Shown here one piece after another: positions 24,941 through 36,826 of a stretch of DNA of 64,000 nt. Location: contig OX235273.1 of NCBI GenBank assembly GCA_944472155.2, forward strand, positions 86,918,793-86,982,792, given 5' to 3'. Source of the DNA: Trichobilharzia szidati. Its lineage: Eukaryota > Platyhelminthes > Trematoda > Strigeidida > Schistosomatidae. The notes below the pieces were generated by a model that was not told where the DNA came from, ran no database searches, and saw nothing but the letters and a program-made list of their open reading frames with translations. The first letter of the stretch is position 1. Each line of letters opens with the position of its first letter. The translations under genes were made by a program, and so were the position numbers.

Positions 24941-26030
24941 TTTTGTCCGGTTTTTGAATACAATATTATAGATTCTGTGACACTTGTGTGATGATCAGAA
25001 ACATTTTGGATGTCAACACTATGTAGGATATCTTTCTTACATGGCTTCTGTATATGTAAGAGAAATGGCTTATAATCTATCTCTGGCATTTTATTTCGTT
25101 TTATTGGATGTTTTATACAACGAAATACTATTATTTACGGATTATTTTCTTGTTCACATATTCATAAAAATAAACGCATAAAATAATGACAATAATAATA
25201 ATAATAATTCCCTCTGGAGTAAACATTATTTTTAGAAAGCTATTCTCCACAACTTTATATTTTGCATTAGACTAAGTTCTAATAACGTCCATTTGTTTTA
25301 ACCTTGTATTATTCTCGTATTAAGGCATTATCATAAAATTTAGAATTATAGGGAGTGGATTATAATCTTACAGACGAATATCCGCTTTCATTTTGTATAA
25401 CTCTCTAACCTCTGTGTCTTTGGCATTTTGTATGTTTTTTTTGTCTTTTCTTACAAAAGGTACACGTTATTTTCAGCCTATTAATAAGTGATTTTCTGTT
25501 CGATAAGTTTTGAGTGACATTTGATCTGTCTTGTTTTTCTATACCAACGTTTATATTCCTTGTGCTGTTAGTGTTTCCTGTCCATGCTTATAAGTGCTGC
25601 TTTACGTCAATACTTTTATAGCATTTCATCTAATTGTAATTATATGAACATTTCCCTTATCTTCCTAATACACTACTTCCTTTATGTTGGAAATGTTGTT
25701 GTTTTCTTTTTCTGCTAACGAGATCATAAATATTTATCCAAAAAAACAAAACTCACACAAAATGTTTCAATTAGAAATGATATTCGATGTTTCGTGGTTG
25801 CCTATTGTACATATTTAATGTACTGATAAAATTCCAACGTGATCAACCTTACTAGTGACTGTGAACAACTAGGAACAATAGAAAAAATCAATATAGATCA
25901 TGACGTTGTTAAGTCTGTTGTACATGTGATTCTGTTGTTTCACCTACCCCAAAACTTCACTCCTCATAAAAGACCAGTTGATGTGTCAAGCTTCCCCCAC
26001 ATATACATGTCTTAGGTATTTTTGTATTCC
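24941..26030. other. Intronic, nothing recognised
   Basis: AT-rich intron without features I can support. Confidence 0.5.
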
Positions 26031-26240
26031 TTTACGTTCCCAGTGGAACATAGGGCTTCAAGCTACAGGCTTGAAGTTTCGTTAGCAGTGGTGTTTGTTT
26101 TTACGGGATTGGATTGCTATCCTCATGCCCAACCTTCCCTCTTTACCAGTCTTACTACTAGTTTAGCGAGGTAAAGGAGTCGGCCGGGAATCGATCCGCG
26201 GACCACCGGCGTCGTCGGCGAACACTCGACCGCTGTGTAT
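26031..26240 (-). mobile_element. SINE-1 copy, diverged
   Basis: Minus-strand copy with the 3' hairpin (GTTCC/GGAAC at 26036-26050) and head near 26190-26240. The head's B box is mutated. Confidence 0.85.
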
Positions 26241-27025
26241 CACTCACACAGTAATCAACATAGTCGATCTTTCTGGGAGTCATTTAAGGAAATCCAGAAG
26301 AAGAGGTATGATTTGATTTGGTTATGTCATTTGTAACTTCAATTGGTAGCCGAAAGTCATATAACGGGGTGGCTGTTATACTACAACTTCGCTTGTTAAT
26401 CTAATTGGAGAAATACTTTTTACTATAGAATGGTATCAGCTTTTTATTCAAAATCTATTTCAAGAATAGATCGTATTCCGAATTTAAAAAGTAAAGCTTT
26501 GTGCTCTTTTGATATTATAACTTTGCATTCGGGGTGAAGTCCTTTCATTATGATACAACATAACCTCTGTCAGAATGTTTGATAATAGAGATGAAATTCT
26601 GACAGTTCATCTTCTAAGAAATGTGTCACTACACTGCCTAGTATCTTAAATTCAAGCATATTATTGCATACAATATGCTACTTTAAACGCATTCCATAGC
26701 ATTTCCTTGCTTTGTTATAAAGATGAGAGAGTAAGTATAATAAATTATATTTCGATAGTTGAATCTGTATCAGGTTTATGATTTATGACTGTCAACAAAA
26801 TGAAATCAGTTAGTTTATAATATTCTGTGTTTTACCTTGATTTTGTACAGAGGATGTATCGAAATGTCAATGAGTCACTTATAGAGCTCTGTACACAGAT
26901 AATAAAAGAGATGCACTATTTTCATTCGCCTTGATGTTTTCTCCCTTCCTTCTGTCTTCATAATTATTAACTGTTCTATTATCTTGTGTGATATCGTTCC
27001 TTCGTTTTGCAATGCCAATAAAGTT
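26241..27025. other. Intronic, nothing recognised
   Basis: AT-rich intron without features I can support. Confidence 0.5.
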
Positions 27026-27481
27026 ATATTTAAGTATTGGTTTGTAAGGATTTGATTCATTGGTTACAGGATTTCATCATGAGCTGAAATTGGTTAGAGA
27101 ACCATTGGAAAACCCGGGAGTGCTGGACAGCTGTTTCGTCTTACTTTGGGACACTTCATCAGTACGCACACACTGCTAGGGTTCGAACCCAGAACCTTCT
27201 GGTTACAAGGCGAGCTCGTAGACCATCCAGCCACTGGGACCCAATCCAATTGCCACCCCATGAATTCCAACTTCTGCCAATTCACGACATAGCGTGACCG
27301 CTAGCCAATGTCTTCGGCGAGTATTTGTCCTCACACCCGACCTGCTGCACCCTACTGGTCACGACTTCCACTAGAACTCCAGGTAACTACCTACCTGAAT
27401 AGGTCCAGTTGCCAGTGTGCATCTCATCGATATTCAAGTATTGGTTTGTAGGGATTTGATTGATTGGTTACAGGATTTCAC
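27026..27481 (-). mobile_element. Beta-family hammerhead SINE framed by a 51-bp direct repeat
   Basis: A full beta unit on the minus strand. Its hammerhead region (27108-27170) has stem I GTACTG/CAGCAC (one mismatch), stem II GTCC/AGAC (one mismatch), GAAAC and ACAGCTGTC. The sequence at 27026-27076 recurs at 27431-27481 with three differences, a period of 405 bp. This is longer than any usual TSD and resembles the junction of a head-to-tail dimer. Confidence 0.8.
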
Positions 27482-27835
27482 TACACACATTCTTAATCTG
27501 TTTGATATTTTTATTAAATATTTAGTCTCTTCTTTGGTCACGTTGTTGTAACGCAGTCTTAATCACAACAGTGTCTAAGAAGGCAATGAAAGCTTCTGAA
27601 TTAAAATGCCTAGCTCAGAAAACTCAATAACACCAAAAGTTATTTACTGTAATATGGATGAGTCACTTGCCTGTGATTTCAGTTTGAAATTTGAATGAAT
27701 AACCTGGTTTGAAACTATTTCTGTTGAGAACCCCAAATTTTCACAAATATAGGCCTTGTCAACATATTATTTAATAGTAGATGGCATATTTTATCTCCCT
27801 CATTATCATTTTTATTATTTCTCAATTGTCGTCAG

Positions 27836-28067
27836 GTCTTCTTAGCCACACCTGGTGTTGTTCATACAGTAATTTCGCCAACTAGTTTTCGAGCTGAATA
27901 TCGTCGTGCGGGTAGTGGATCAAGTTTACTTGCTCGACCAGTTAAACTACAAGTTGATATGGTTCGTGCAACTGGAGGGATCAGTACAGGTTCTGGACAT
28001 CAGAACAATATCAACTCAATCTCATCTGAACGAGAAGTGTATGCAGTGAATTTCCAGTTATTATCAG
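27836..28067 (+). CDS. BRSK: BRSK/SAD-family kinase, exon D (core of the KA1-like C-terminal domain)
   Basis: The acceptor is TTGTCGTCAG before 27836 and the donor is GTGAGA at 28068. The exon is 232 bp, starts in phase 0 and leaves one base (G) for the next exon. It encodes VFLATPGVVHTVISPTSF, then FRAEYRRAGSG and RPVKLQVDM, and ends EREVYAVNFQLLSG. This aligns block for block with the C-terminal KA1-like (AMPK-type regulatory) domain of BRSK1/2, where the same order SVISQTSFRAEY, KPVKFQVD and VTFTLLSG is found. About 20 extra residues sit between the VDM and EREVY blocks. It is the best conserved exon in the window and fixes the gene identity. In relatives this domain binds membrane or regulates the kinase; that role here is inference. 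Confidence 0.95.
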
Positions 28068-28329
28068 GTGAGAAGGTTTGATTATATACAATTTAACAGT
28101 TTGTTCATGGTACAAAGGAATCATGTTATATTGTTGCATGTGAACTCTTTCCTTTGAGCAATCAGTTTTGCCTTTCATTTTCAGTTGGTAGGATGTATTC
28201 AACAACTGCTTTTTACGTGTTCCATTTTTTTTATAATGATTCAAATGTCCAGTGCCTTAAACATAGCGATGATATTATTTTTTGAAGATAAAGAAGAGCC
28301 ATTCTAGTTGTCATTGTAATCTGCCGTAT

Positions 28330-29215
28330 AGCTTTCAACCATCAGTCAAGATAAAACAGAACGTGTTTACTGCATAGCAGTTTGCTCTGTCCTTCTTAAC
28401 GGTTGTGAAACATGGTTGTTGAAATTAGAAGATATAAATAACATAGCAGCATTAAACCATAGGTTTCTGCATTCTATTTCTCGAGTTAGGTGAAATAATA
28501 CTTCCATTAATAATGAAGTTATGTGTAGATTGTTAGGTAAGGCGGCGGGAAAATCAATCAGTGAGATTGTGAAGTTCCATCTATCGAAATGGCTCGGACA
28601 TGTGTTTCACATAGTGTCCTTCCTCGACAAACAATGTTGTCTGATCAAACAAAAACTTCTCATCAATCCACGAAGTCTCTGACTATTGGTCTGATCCACA
28701 TAGGGTAGGTGATACGGAATGCCTGACTGGAGTCAGCAAGATACTGAAATTCAATTGCTGGAGGATGTGATGTTGATATGGTTCAAAATCGTTCCCAATA
28801 GCCTATATGTGCTTCGGTGGCACAGTGGTTAGGACTCTCGCCGACCATGCACATAGTCCGGGGTTCGATCCCCTGCCGGCGCACACCCGATATCTGTGGT
28901 CGGCCTGAATTTGGGCTACCGATATCCATGCTGAAAATTCCACACTTGTACTGAAAATACGGTGTGGAATCAAGCTGTAAATAAAAATAAAAAAATAAAA
29001 ATAAAATGTATATTCATTCTTTGTGATCTCTTTAATCCATTAAATTCTAATTGTTCTCTATGTAGTTAACTTTCCTCTCGTACAGTTCCCATCGTCATTG
29101 TTTCTTTTCTCTTATTTTTTCTACCTTTATGTGTACTTTTGTAAAGTATGTCAACTTGAACTGCTGCACGTTCCTGCAAACTTCTACACTGAAAGTCCAG
29201 TTAGTCAATCCTAAA
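28330..29215 (+). mobile_element. LINE C-terminal and 3' UTR fragment (second LINE lineage), split by a SINE-2
   Basis: The plus-strand reading has SVLLNGCETWLLKLEDIN and HRFLHSISRVR, then SEIVKFHLSKWLGHVFH, with stops: the typical C-terminal block of a schistosome LINE. The 3' UTR continues at 29008-29215 after the SINE. The copy sits in the 1.65-kb intron between exons D and E. Confidence 0.75.
28811..29007 (+). mobile_element. SINE-2 copy inside a LINE remnant
   Basis: Intact head (B box GGTTCGATCCC), the SINE-2-specific body and an (AAAAT)n-like tail. The flanking LINE sequence continues on both sides. Confidence 0.9.
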
Positions 29216-29717
29216 AGCATATTGTAATCTTTTTCAGTGTTGGTATGTGATGACTGGTTGATGCACTAATTATTGTATTCATTCTTAGGCGTGTCATCTT
29301 AAAAAATATGTTTTTACCATTCATTTTTATGGTAAATATGACTTTTCTTCCATTCAATTAGGCGATTATATATTTAAAGTACTTAGGGTCAATTTATTGT
29401 TTAATATTTTAATTTTTAGTTATGATATTTGTTCTGTTGAAGTGAAAAACGCTAGACAGATCAAGAATATTTGCAATCGTGGGCCAATTTCTGAAATCAA
29501 GAGGCCGGACTACGTAATAATTCTCGACCATATGCATATGTTGGATTTTAGCTGTCTGGAAATAACGTTCCTTTTAGTAGAAAAAGAGCGAATATAGTTG
29601 TGTGTTTCTTATTATCCAATGCTTATATGCTATATTTCATTATTTTGATGTAAATATTAATTAATCTATTTATCCTAAACAATTGTTTTTGAAATTATTA
29701 TTATTATTATTTACCAG
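29216..29717. other. Intronic, nothing recognised; ends in exon E acceptor
   Basis: AT-rich intron with an (ATT)n stretch just before the TTACCAG acceptor. Confidence 0.55.
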
Positions 29718-30097
29718 GACCAACGCGTCGGTTTAAACGTCTTTGTGATCAACTTCAAACAGCGCTTTTGTCCGGTGCTGCAAATCCAAGCTTTGTTGCT
29801 CACAGTACATTAAGTTCAGTTGGAGGAACAACATCAATTACTAGTGTATCTCCAACATCTAATATTGTTACAACAACAACTGTAAGCTCACTTACTTCAT
29901 CCTCTGCATCATTAACCTCTACAAAAGGACATAATCATAGCTTAGATGAACAGAATTCAGGACAAAATACTTCTGATTTACACTTTAATCAAAATCAAAT
30001 CAATCAACCTCTACAGTCCCGGTCCAGTGAAGATGAATCAGTTTCCTCTTCAAAGTTTACTAATCCTGATGAGATTAGTTCTCAGAAAAATATTAAG
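29718..30097 (+). CDS. BRSK: BRSK/SAD-family kinase, exon E (end of the KA1-like domain and Ser-rich tail)
   Basis: The acceptor TTACCAG ends at 29717 and the donor GTATGT starts at 30098. Two leading bases complete the Gly codon begun in exon D. The exon then reads PTRRFKRLCDQLQTALL, the counterpart of PSRRFKRVVETIQAQLL that closes the conserved domain in BRSK1/2. About 105 Ser/Thr/Asn-rich residues follow, longer than the short tail of vertebrate BRSK. It ends in phase 0 after KNIK. A TA microsatellite and a minus-strand LINE copy begin within about 30 bp of the donor, so the 5' splice site lies next to repeat DNA. Confidence 0.94.
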
Positions 30098-30127
30098 GTA
30101 TGTCTATACATATATATATATATATAT

Positions 30128-32275
30128 ATTATTGTTCTCTTGGGTTCCGAGTGGAACATAGGGCTTCAACAACATATCTCCACTTTGTTCTATTTTCTGT
30201 TGTCATCTTTATCTGGTCTCATGATTGTCCATAATCTTTCATCTTCTCCTCGCACGACCTCCTCTACGTCACTCTCGGACAACACACTATTTTCCCATTC
30301 CGATTCCACTCGAGTGATGGTATGGCACGCGATGTCTTTCGGCGGTCTCCTCAGCGTATGCCCTATCCATCTCCATTTTCTCATACATATTTGTTGAACG
30401 AAAAGTTCTTGGTTAGTTTGTTCCCACAGTTTCTTGGTGCTAATTCTTTCTAGCAAGCTGACCATTTCATCTTCAGTATGCAGCCGGCGAAGGTGGCAGC
30501 TGTTGATAAAATTCTGTAACCTGTTGGAAATGCTTTTCGTGACGCGCAGTGCAAGTTTCTGACCCATATAGAAGAACTGACTGACTTCACATTTGTGTTG
30601 AAAATCCGAATCTTGTTCTTTATGCTGGCTGAGTGAAGCAGAAGATTTCCAAACCGATTTCTGTCTTGCCTTCTCGATTCTGGCTTTCATATCATCATTC
30701 GTCCCACTGGTCTTTGAAACGATGCCTCTTAGACAAGTGAAGGAAGTAATCTCTTTCAGATTTCTCCTGTAGATAGTGATTGGTGCTGTTTGTTGTAGCT
30801 GTTAGTTGGTTATCTTCATCACCTCCTCTTCCCTATGTGCACCTGGAGTCCTATCTTCGCTGCCTGCCTATTCAGCGGCTTTTTTGGTTTTCGCCTGTAA
30901 ATCTTCGAGTTTGTGTGACATTAGACAAAAATCATCTGCGAAATCCAGATCTTCTAGAGTCTTCTTATCGGTGGTCCAGCGTATTCCCGTTTCCTTGCTC
31001 CCCACATGCAGTCTCAAACATAATCGAGTCCAACACAGTTAAGAATATCATCGGTGATAATAGGCAGGCAGACATGTCTTACTCCTGTATTCACTTCGCA
31101 CGCCTCGCTGAGTTTCCCGTTGTGGGTCACTTGATACGCGGCATTTTGATATAGCCGTGGTTGAATGAGGTTGCTTAAGATTTGGGAGCTGCACGCCTTA
31201 GTGTTGAAATAGTTTCCAAATTATTTCTCGGTCAACGCTGTCTATCGAAGACCACTTCGAAGCCTCAATGAAGTTGAGGCAGACGGAGGTTTGACTGCCA
31301 TTCTATGCTTTGTTCTGTGTTGACGATGCGTAGAGTAGCAATTTGATCAGCATATGATTTGCCTTCCTTGAATCTAGCTTGTTTCGAGTGGCAGGGGTGG
31401 AGTTGTGCATCCAGTCCATCTCTTATTCTCTTCAGGATGACATGACCTAGTATTTTACTTGGCATTATTCCACGGCAGTTCTTGCACAAGCCTAAGTCGT
31501 CCTTCTTTGGTAGCTTGACAAGGTAGCCAGCCTTTCTTCCAATCAGTAGGCACCTTTCCTTCTTTCCAAACCTTTGGCAATAATGGTGTGAGGATATCTA
31601 CCGCAGTCTCTGGTTCCGTCTTCTGTGCACACGGGAGGCGTGGAATTCCTTCTGGTCTTACGGCCTTCCCGACTGGACTTCATTAGCTTGATCGCATTCA
31701 AGATTTCGGCTTCCGTCGGAGGATCGGCGTCCACTGGCAGGCAGTTGTGTGCACGCTGTTGTTTTTATTGGTATCTGTGGACGAGTTCCAGATGATGGTT
31801 GATTTAAGGGTCCTTTAAAGTAATCAGCCCATTGTTTGATCTGTTTTTCCTCCTTGATATTCAGATTCCCTTGAGCATCTTTATGGGTTTCATCATCTGG
31901 GTTGATCTATTCCCAGATAAAGACCTGGTTATCTGATATAATGTCTTGGGGTCTCTCTTACCTGTGGCCTGCCTGTCTGTTCTGCTTCAGCTGCCGGCTA
32001 GTGTGTCGTGCAATTATCTTTTGCCTTTCTCAGCACTCTTCTTCACTTCTTTATTCAGTGCAGTGTACATTGAACTCATCTTCTCCTTCTGTTGTGTATC
32101 TTTGCATTGAGTCATCTTTTCTTTCACCATTCTCCTCTCTTCTATTAGCTTCCAGGTAGGTATCCGTTAAGAGCCATTCCTTGTCTTGCCTCTTCTTTCT
32201 TCCTAAAACGGTTGTGCGCGTTTTCTTGAACAATGCCTTCATAGAGTTCCAACTTTCTTCCGTGCAAGGAGAAAT
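30128..32275 (-). mobile_element. RTE-like LINE, longest copy in the window, dead
   Basis: On the minus strand it runs from a basic linker region (GRKKRQDKEWLL style, about 32190) through the RT domain to the C-terminal block KWRWIGHTLRRP (about 30350) and the 3' hairpin GTTCC-ACTC-GGAAC near 30145-30160. The motif C region reads FADD-type at about 30930-30945. Many frameshifts and stops. It lies next to the exon E donor, in antisense orientation to the host gene. Confidence 0.88.
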
Positions 32276-33980
32276 AATGATTATTACAAAATTAAAATGA
32301 GATAAAATTAGGAGGTTTAGTATCAGTAAAGCTGTGCGTTGATCGAAATTAGAATTAATAACTTATAATTAGTCGATGAAAAACAACAACTTTCCATTTG
32401 TTAAATTATATATTATTCAATGACTAAAGCAAAGAATATGTTGATATGATACTTTTCAGTTTCAAGTTAGTACATAATATTAGCAAAAAATAGGGAAGGA
32501 CATGTTTCTAAAGCGAAGAAAATTGTAATTGATGCTAACCCAAAACAGCCCATCGATTTTCTAAAACCAGATAAATGGATAAGATGTGGATTAATTCACT
32601 GTAGAATTTAAACTGACACACATCTTCGAACAGACCGACTAGTGAATGCATAACTTCATATCTCGAAATAAACACATTTAATAACTGACGTCTACACTCT
32701 TCAGTGCTGTAAAATATATATCATGACTGTTTCACACAATGATACAACTAAGTTTGCCACATTTACGGACAGAAGTGTCACTTACGCATAGTTTGTGTAC
32801 ATGAGAAAACTGGTGATGTAGAGGACTGAAGTAAATTAGTAAGTTGATAGCTGTATCTAGAATTCATTTGTAAAACTAATAATTATATGACAAGTTGAAG
32901 GCATAGTTTTTTGGCTAAACTATGTCACAATTGATGTAAATCTTCTTAGGTCTCTAAAGCAGTGTTTTTTACCTAACTGATTTACGTCAGCAATCAACAA
33001 TCTGTTAGAAATTCTGATTAAGCAGCTAACTACGCTGTTGAAAAGGTATGACATAGTAATATTATTTTATCATTAAGATATAGAAGCACAACTACAATCG
33101 TCCATAAATGTGGTATATCCAACAGTTCACACAATCAGTGAATTTTAGGTTTGGTATGTGTCACATCAAAAGTTCTCTGATGTATATCAAACTGCTGATC
33201 TGCTTCAGAACACTAGAAAGCTGAAGCATTCTGAAGAAATTGTGGTGTTTTAAATACTCCAGTGTTCTGTGCGGGATACTTGAGAGCAACAATCGGTGTT
33301 TTGGGGATTAAGCAAACTTCATTTTTGAGGAGTTAAATCAATTGCTCATAAACGAGTTCTATTCCAAATATGAGAATATATACATATACTTTGTCATCAC
33401 ATTTTAGGACAGTGCCGATGGTACGATAAGAATTGTTACATTTTGCCATCAGATAGCAGTCGAATAGCCCTTCCTAGTCTTTGTAAAACTGTTGACTAAG
33501 AACTATAAAATATAATGAGCAGTATTGCTGATGACTACTTACTTTCTTGCGTCATCAACATTAACAGTCAAAATAAAATACAAGACAAAAACAAGGTGAA
33601 TACCCACTTGAAAGTCTTCACGCAATCATCTCTTCAGAGATTTTTATCATTTTTTATTTTAATAATTTTTGCACATCTTTTTTCACTGATTCTTATTTTG
33701 GTGTCTATGATGTGTAAACATTTCTTTCTCGCAGTGAAATTAAAACAAGCAACAACTGTGAAAAAAAAACAGTATGTAATGAATTCGTTAATTTCAGTGC
33801 GACTCGTCATCTGCATACTAACTCTACAAACACTGTTATTTATACAACTTTTTATAAGGTTCACACTCATATAAACACAGGAACATTGTTACAACAAATA
33901 AGTATCAATTTCGAAGTATGTATCTAATCTATGAGTGATGAGTTGAAATATGTTAGTGTCATTAGGAAGTGAATAACATT
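32276..33980. other. Intronic, nothing recognised
   Basis: AT-rich intron. No repeat family or exon identified. Confidence 0.5.
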
Positions 33981-34177
33981 CTTTTTTTTCTTCACGTTCC
34001 CCAGTGGAACATAGGGCTTTAAGCTAGTGGCTTGAAGTTTCTGTAGCAGTGTTTATTTTTACAAGACGGGGTTGCTATCCTCACGCCCAACCTTTCCTCT
34101 TTACCAGCATTATTTCTGGCTTAGCGAGGTAAAGGAGTGCGTCTGTGGCCGGGGATCGAACCCCGGACCATGTGCAT
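33981..34177 (-). mobile_element. SINE-1 copy, 5'-truncated
   Basis: Tail hairpin and body are intact, but the copy stops inside the tRNA-like head after the B box. Confidence 0.88.
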
Positions 34178-35100
34178 ATAAAAAAGAGTTATCATCGTAG
34201 AATTAATACAATTATAAACATCTAGATTTGATAATACTGAAATACAAGGAAACTTAGAAAATTATTTAACCTACGTAAACAATATAGGACTAGATAGTAA
34301 GATTTCAACGTGTTTGAACCAAACTCAAAAAGATAGTTTAAATACTCCTCATCAAGACTATTAGTCAACTATGATTTTTGACTTGCAAATATGCTCAATA
34401 TGCCAGATGGATAATTATAATAGCAGAAAAAGTCATTGTAAAGAAAGGAGGGAAGGGCAGGAAAATTATGACGGTAAAATGAAAGTATGCTTCCACGGTA
34501 GATGTAGGCTAACTACTGTCTCCTTTTGTATACATATATCCAGCTACTTTAATCTGATTGTCCAAGCTTCGGCAAAACAAAACGCTTTTCTATCACCTTT
34601 GCCTATTGATTACTATTATGCCTTTACTCAATGTCACTGCATGAACAAATGCGGTGTGACTAAGCTCCTTCGGATACCATCATATATTCGTTGGGACTGA
34701 TACTTATTAGTTGTAACAATGCTCTTGTGTTTGTATGTATGTTAACTTCAAAACGTCGTATAAATAACAATGTTTGTAGAGTATTCAGCTGATGAGTTCT
34801 ATTATTTGTATTGTAAACAAAATCTCAAGTAGATGATAGATGGAATATCAATATTTTTATATTTATATGTAGTTGTGTTAGTATTCAGATCGAATATCAA
34901 AGTTTTAAGAGCTTTAAATTATTATTATTATTATTTTGAGTCTGTAAAATAATTTGAAACTCATTAGTTCGTGTGCTTGAAAGGCAGTTCGAAACTTGTT
35001 TCACCGTTAAATATTTATGCGAAGCTGTAGACATAAATTGTATCCTCGTTCAAATTAATCAGTAAGATTTTTGCTTAGATTTAAGTCGTCATCAAGATTC
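34178..35100. other. Intronic, nothing recognised
   Basis: AT-rich with an (ATT)n run near 34920. A 109-codon ORF at 34371-34700 has no known motif and no splice context, so I do not call it. Confidence 0.45.
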
Positions 35101-35440
35101 AATGCATACTGTGTGTCAGAACATTCTTTAGCTACTTCTTCAAAGGCGTCCTAGAGACGCTAAGAGCTAATGGCTGCAGACTGTTGCTAACATAGTCGAA
35201 AGTCGTTCCCATAGACTCAGATGCATTCATCCTTTATGAAGTCCTAGATCCATCAGATTCTCGTTGTTCTCTATATGCTTATCCTTTCTCCCGTACATAT
35301 CCGTTTAGAACAGTTCCTTCGAGTTTTTCTCTACATTCGTTTATTTTATTAAGTATGTCAGTGTGACTTGGTACACTTTTCTGAAGAATTCCGAGTCAAA
35401 AATTCAGTCAGTCTGTCAATCCATATGGACTGACGTTACC
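35100..35440 (+). mobile_element. LINE 3' end remnant (second LINE lineage)
   Basis: It shares the block order of 15760-16060: C-terminal coding remnant, GATGCATTCA, then a 3' UTR with CCCGTACAT. Decayed. Confidence 0.55.
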
Positions 35441-35776
35441 AATGAGTCTTTTATTCAGAGTCTAATAGACTGTGGTCAATGTGCATGATATTTGCTAACT
35501 AGACTTCATATTACCTTGATGTGTATTCACCTTTGAAGTCATATCCTTACTTGTCCATTACATCATAGACATAAGTCCTTACTACTTATTCAGTAAACAA
35601 TTTTAGAAGGCTATAATACATTAACACCAGTGAAGTGAACTCCTAGAGCAGCACTCACAAAAAAATTAGATAATCTATTCGAATTAAATCATTTGTTTGT
35701 TTTTGACTAACTTATTTAACTGTATCTTGATTTTAATGACTTTCCTTTTTTTTTGTTCTTGTCCCATTTTTTACAG

Positions 35777-35851
35777 ACATCTTTACCTGTTGTTTCTCCA
35801 CAATCAAAGGATACATTGAATTCAACATCAGATACTATGGTTTGTCAATGA
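35777..35851 (+). CDS. BRSK: BRSK/SAD-family kinase, terminal coding exon F
   Basis: The acceptor is CATTTTTTACAG, ending at 35776. The exon runs in phase 0, matching exon E. It encodes 24 residues rich in Ser and Thr, ending DTMVCQ, then TGA at 35849-35851. A donor inside the exon (GTTTGT after ATG at 35839) would be weak, so I read it as the terminal exon. The assignment rests on the strong acceptor, matching phase, similar residue composition and the AATAAA signals 100-150 bp downstream. No family motif lies in these residues, so this exon is less certain than B to E, and an alternative last exon is possible. Confidence 0.68.
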   Translation, partial: TSLPVVSPQSKDTLNSTSDTMVCQ

Positions 35852-36010
35852 TATATATATTCTCTTTGATTTTCCTCTTTTCAACAATGTGCATACACAA
35901 TTCCAAAAAGCCTTTCATTAACATCACTCTAATTCTGAATAATAATAATAATAAAGTATTTATTAAATAATTTTATGACTTATGTCTTATCTCTCAATAA
36001 AAATAAATTA
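35852..36010 (+). promoter_or_regulatory. Candidate BRSK 3' UTR start with AATAAA poly(A) signals
   Basis: After the TGA at 35849-35851 there are AATAAA hexamers at 35950-35955, 35996-36001 and 36002-36007. They sit in AT-rich DNA, where such hexamers arise by chance, so the true cleavage site is uncertain. Confidence 0.4.
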
Positions 36011-36795
36011 CTCATAGTTCTTTTTATGATTTCTTTTTTGTTTGTTTGTTTTTAAGTAGGACACCATATACCTTACTTAAATGCGTGTACTTAAATCACA
36101 GTGTGTTTGTGTGTGTGTGTGTACGTTTGTCTGATGAATTTCCTCTCTTTTTTGTTCATTATTTGACCTCACGTACTGACAGTGATTAATAACGCTCATA
36201 CAAAACCCTATCAACACATTAATTATCTGTATTCCTGATATGTTCCTGTATTAGTTAACGTTACAGAAAATCTCCTTCCTCTTGCTGTCAGTCTATCTTT
36301 CTTCATGTTGATCCTTTTCCACTCTTATGTTGACTTTGACGACTTTCGTTTTGTGTTTACTTCAACATCTGTTTGTCTATGTATCTGTACGGTTGTAGAT
36401 AAAGTTATCACATTGGATTCTTTTTATCGCTTTTCCTCTTGTAGTTTGTCAAAATTCAATGAAGTGTACTAACGTTAAAAATGAAGTACGTTGAACACTA
36501 ACCGAGCTATACAGTTATTATTATTAGTATTATTTTTTGTCTTTGCTTGTGTGTAATCTGTCATTAAGTTATGTATATTGAATAATGGAAAAGGAGACAG
36601 CTCTCCTGTTTGTGTGCTTTAGTGTGCTGTTTTCTTTGTCAGTGTATTATTATTATTATCATTAATCTTGGGGCTGTTAATTCTTTGTTTACTTTGAGGT
36701 AATTGTTGTACCACCACTAACTAGCTTGGATGATACAACATCTATTATGGATTTTTCACCTTTTTTTGTCTAAATGAAAACTCCACTTAACTTCG

Positions 36796-36826
<31 letters not shown>

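Noticed and set aside
34371..34700. 109-codon ORF with several Cys residues
   Set aside because: No recognised domain, no flanking consensus splice sites in phase with BRSK, no homolog I know.
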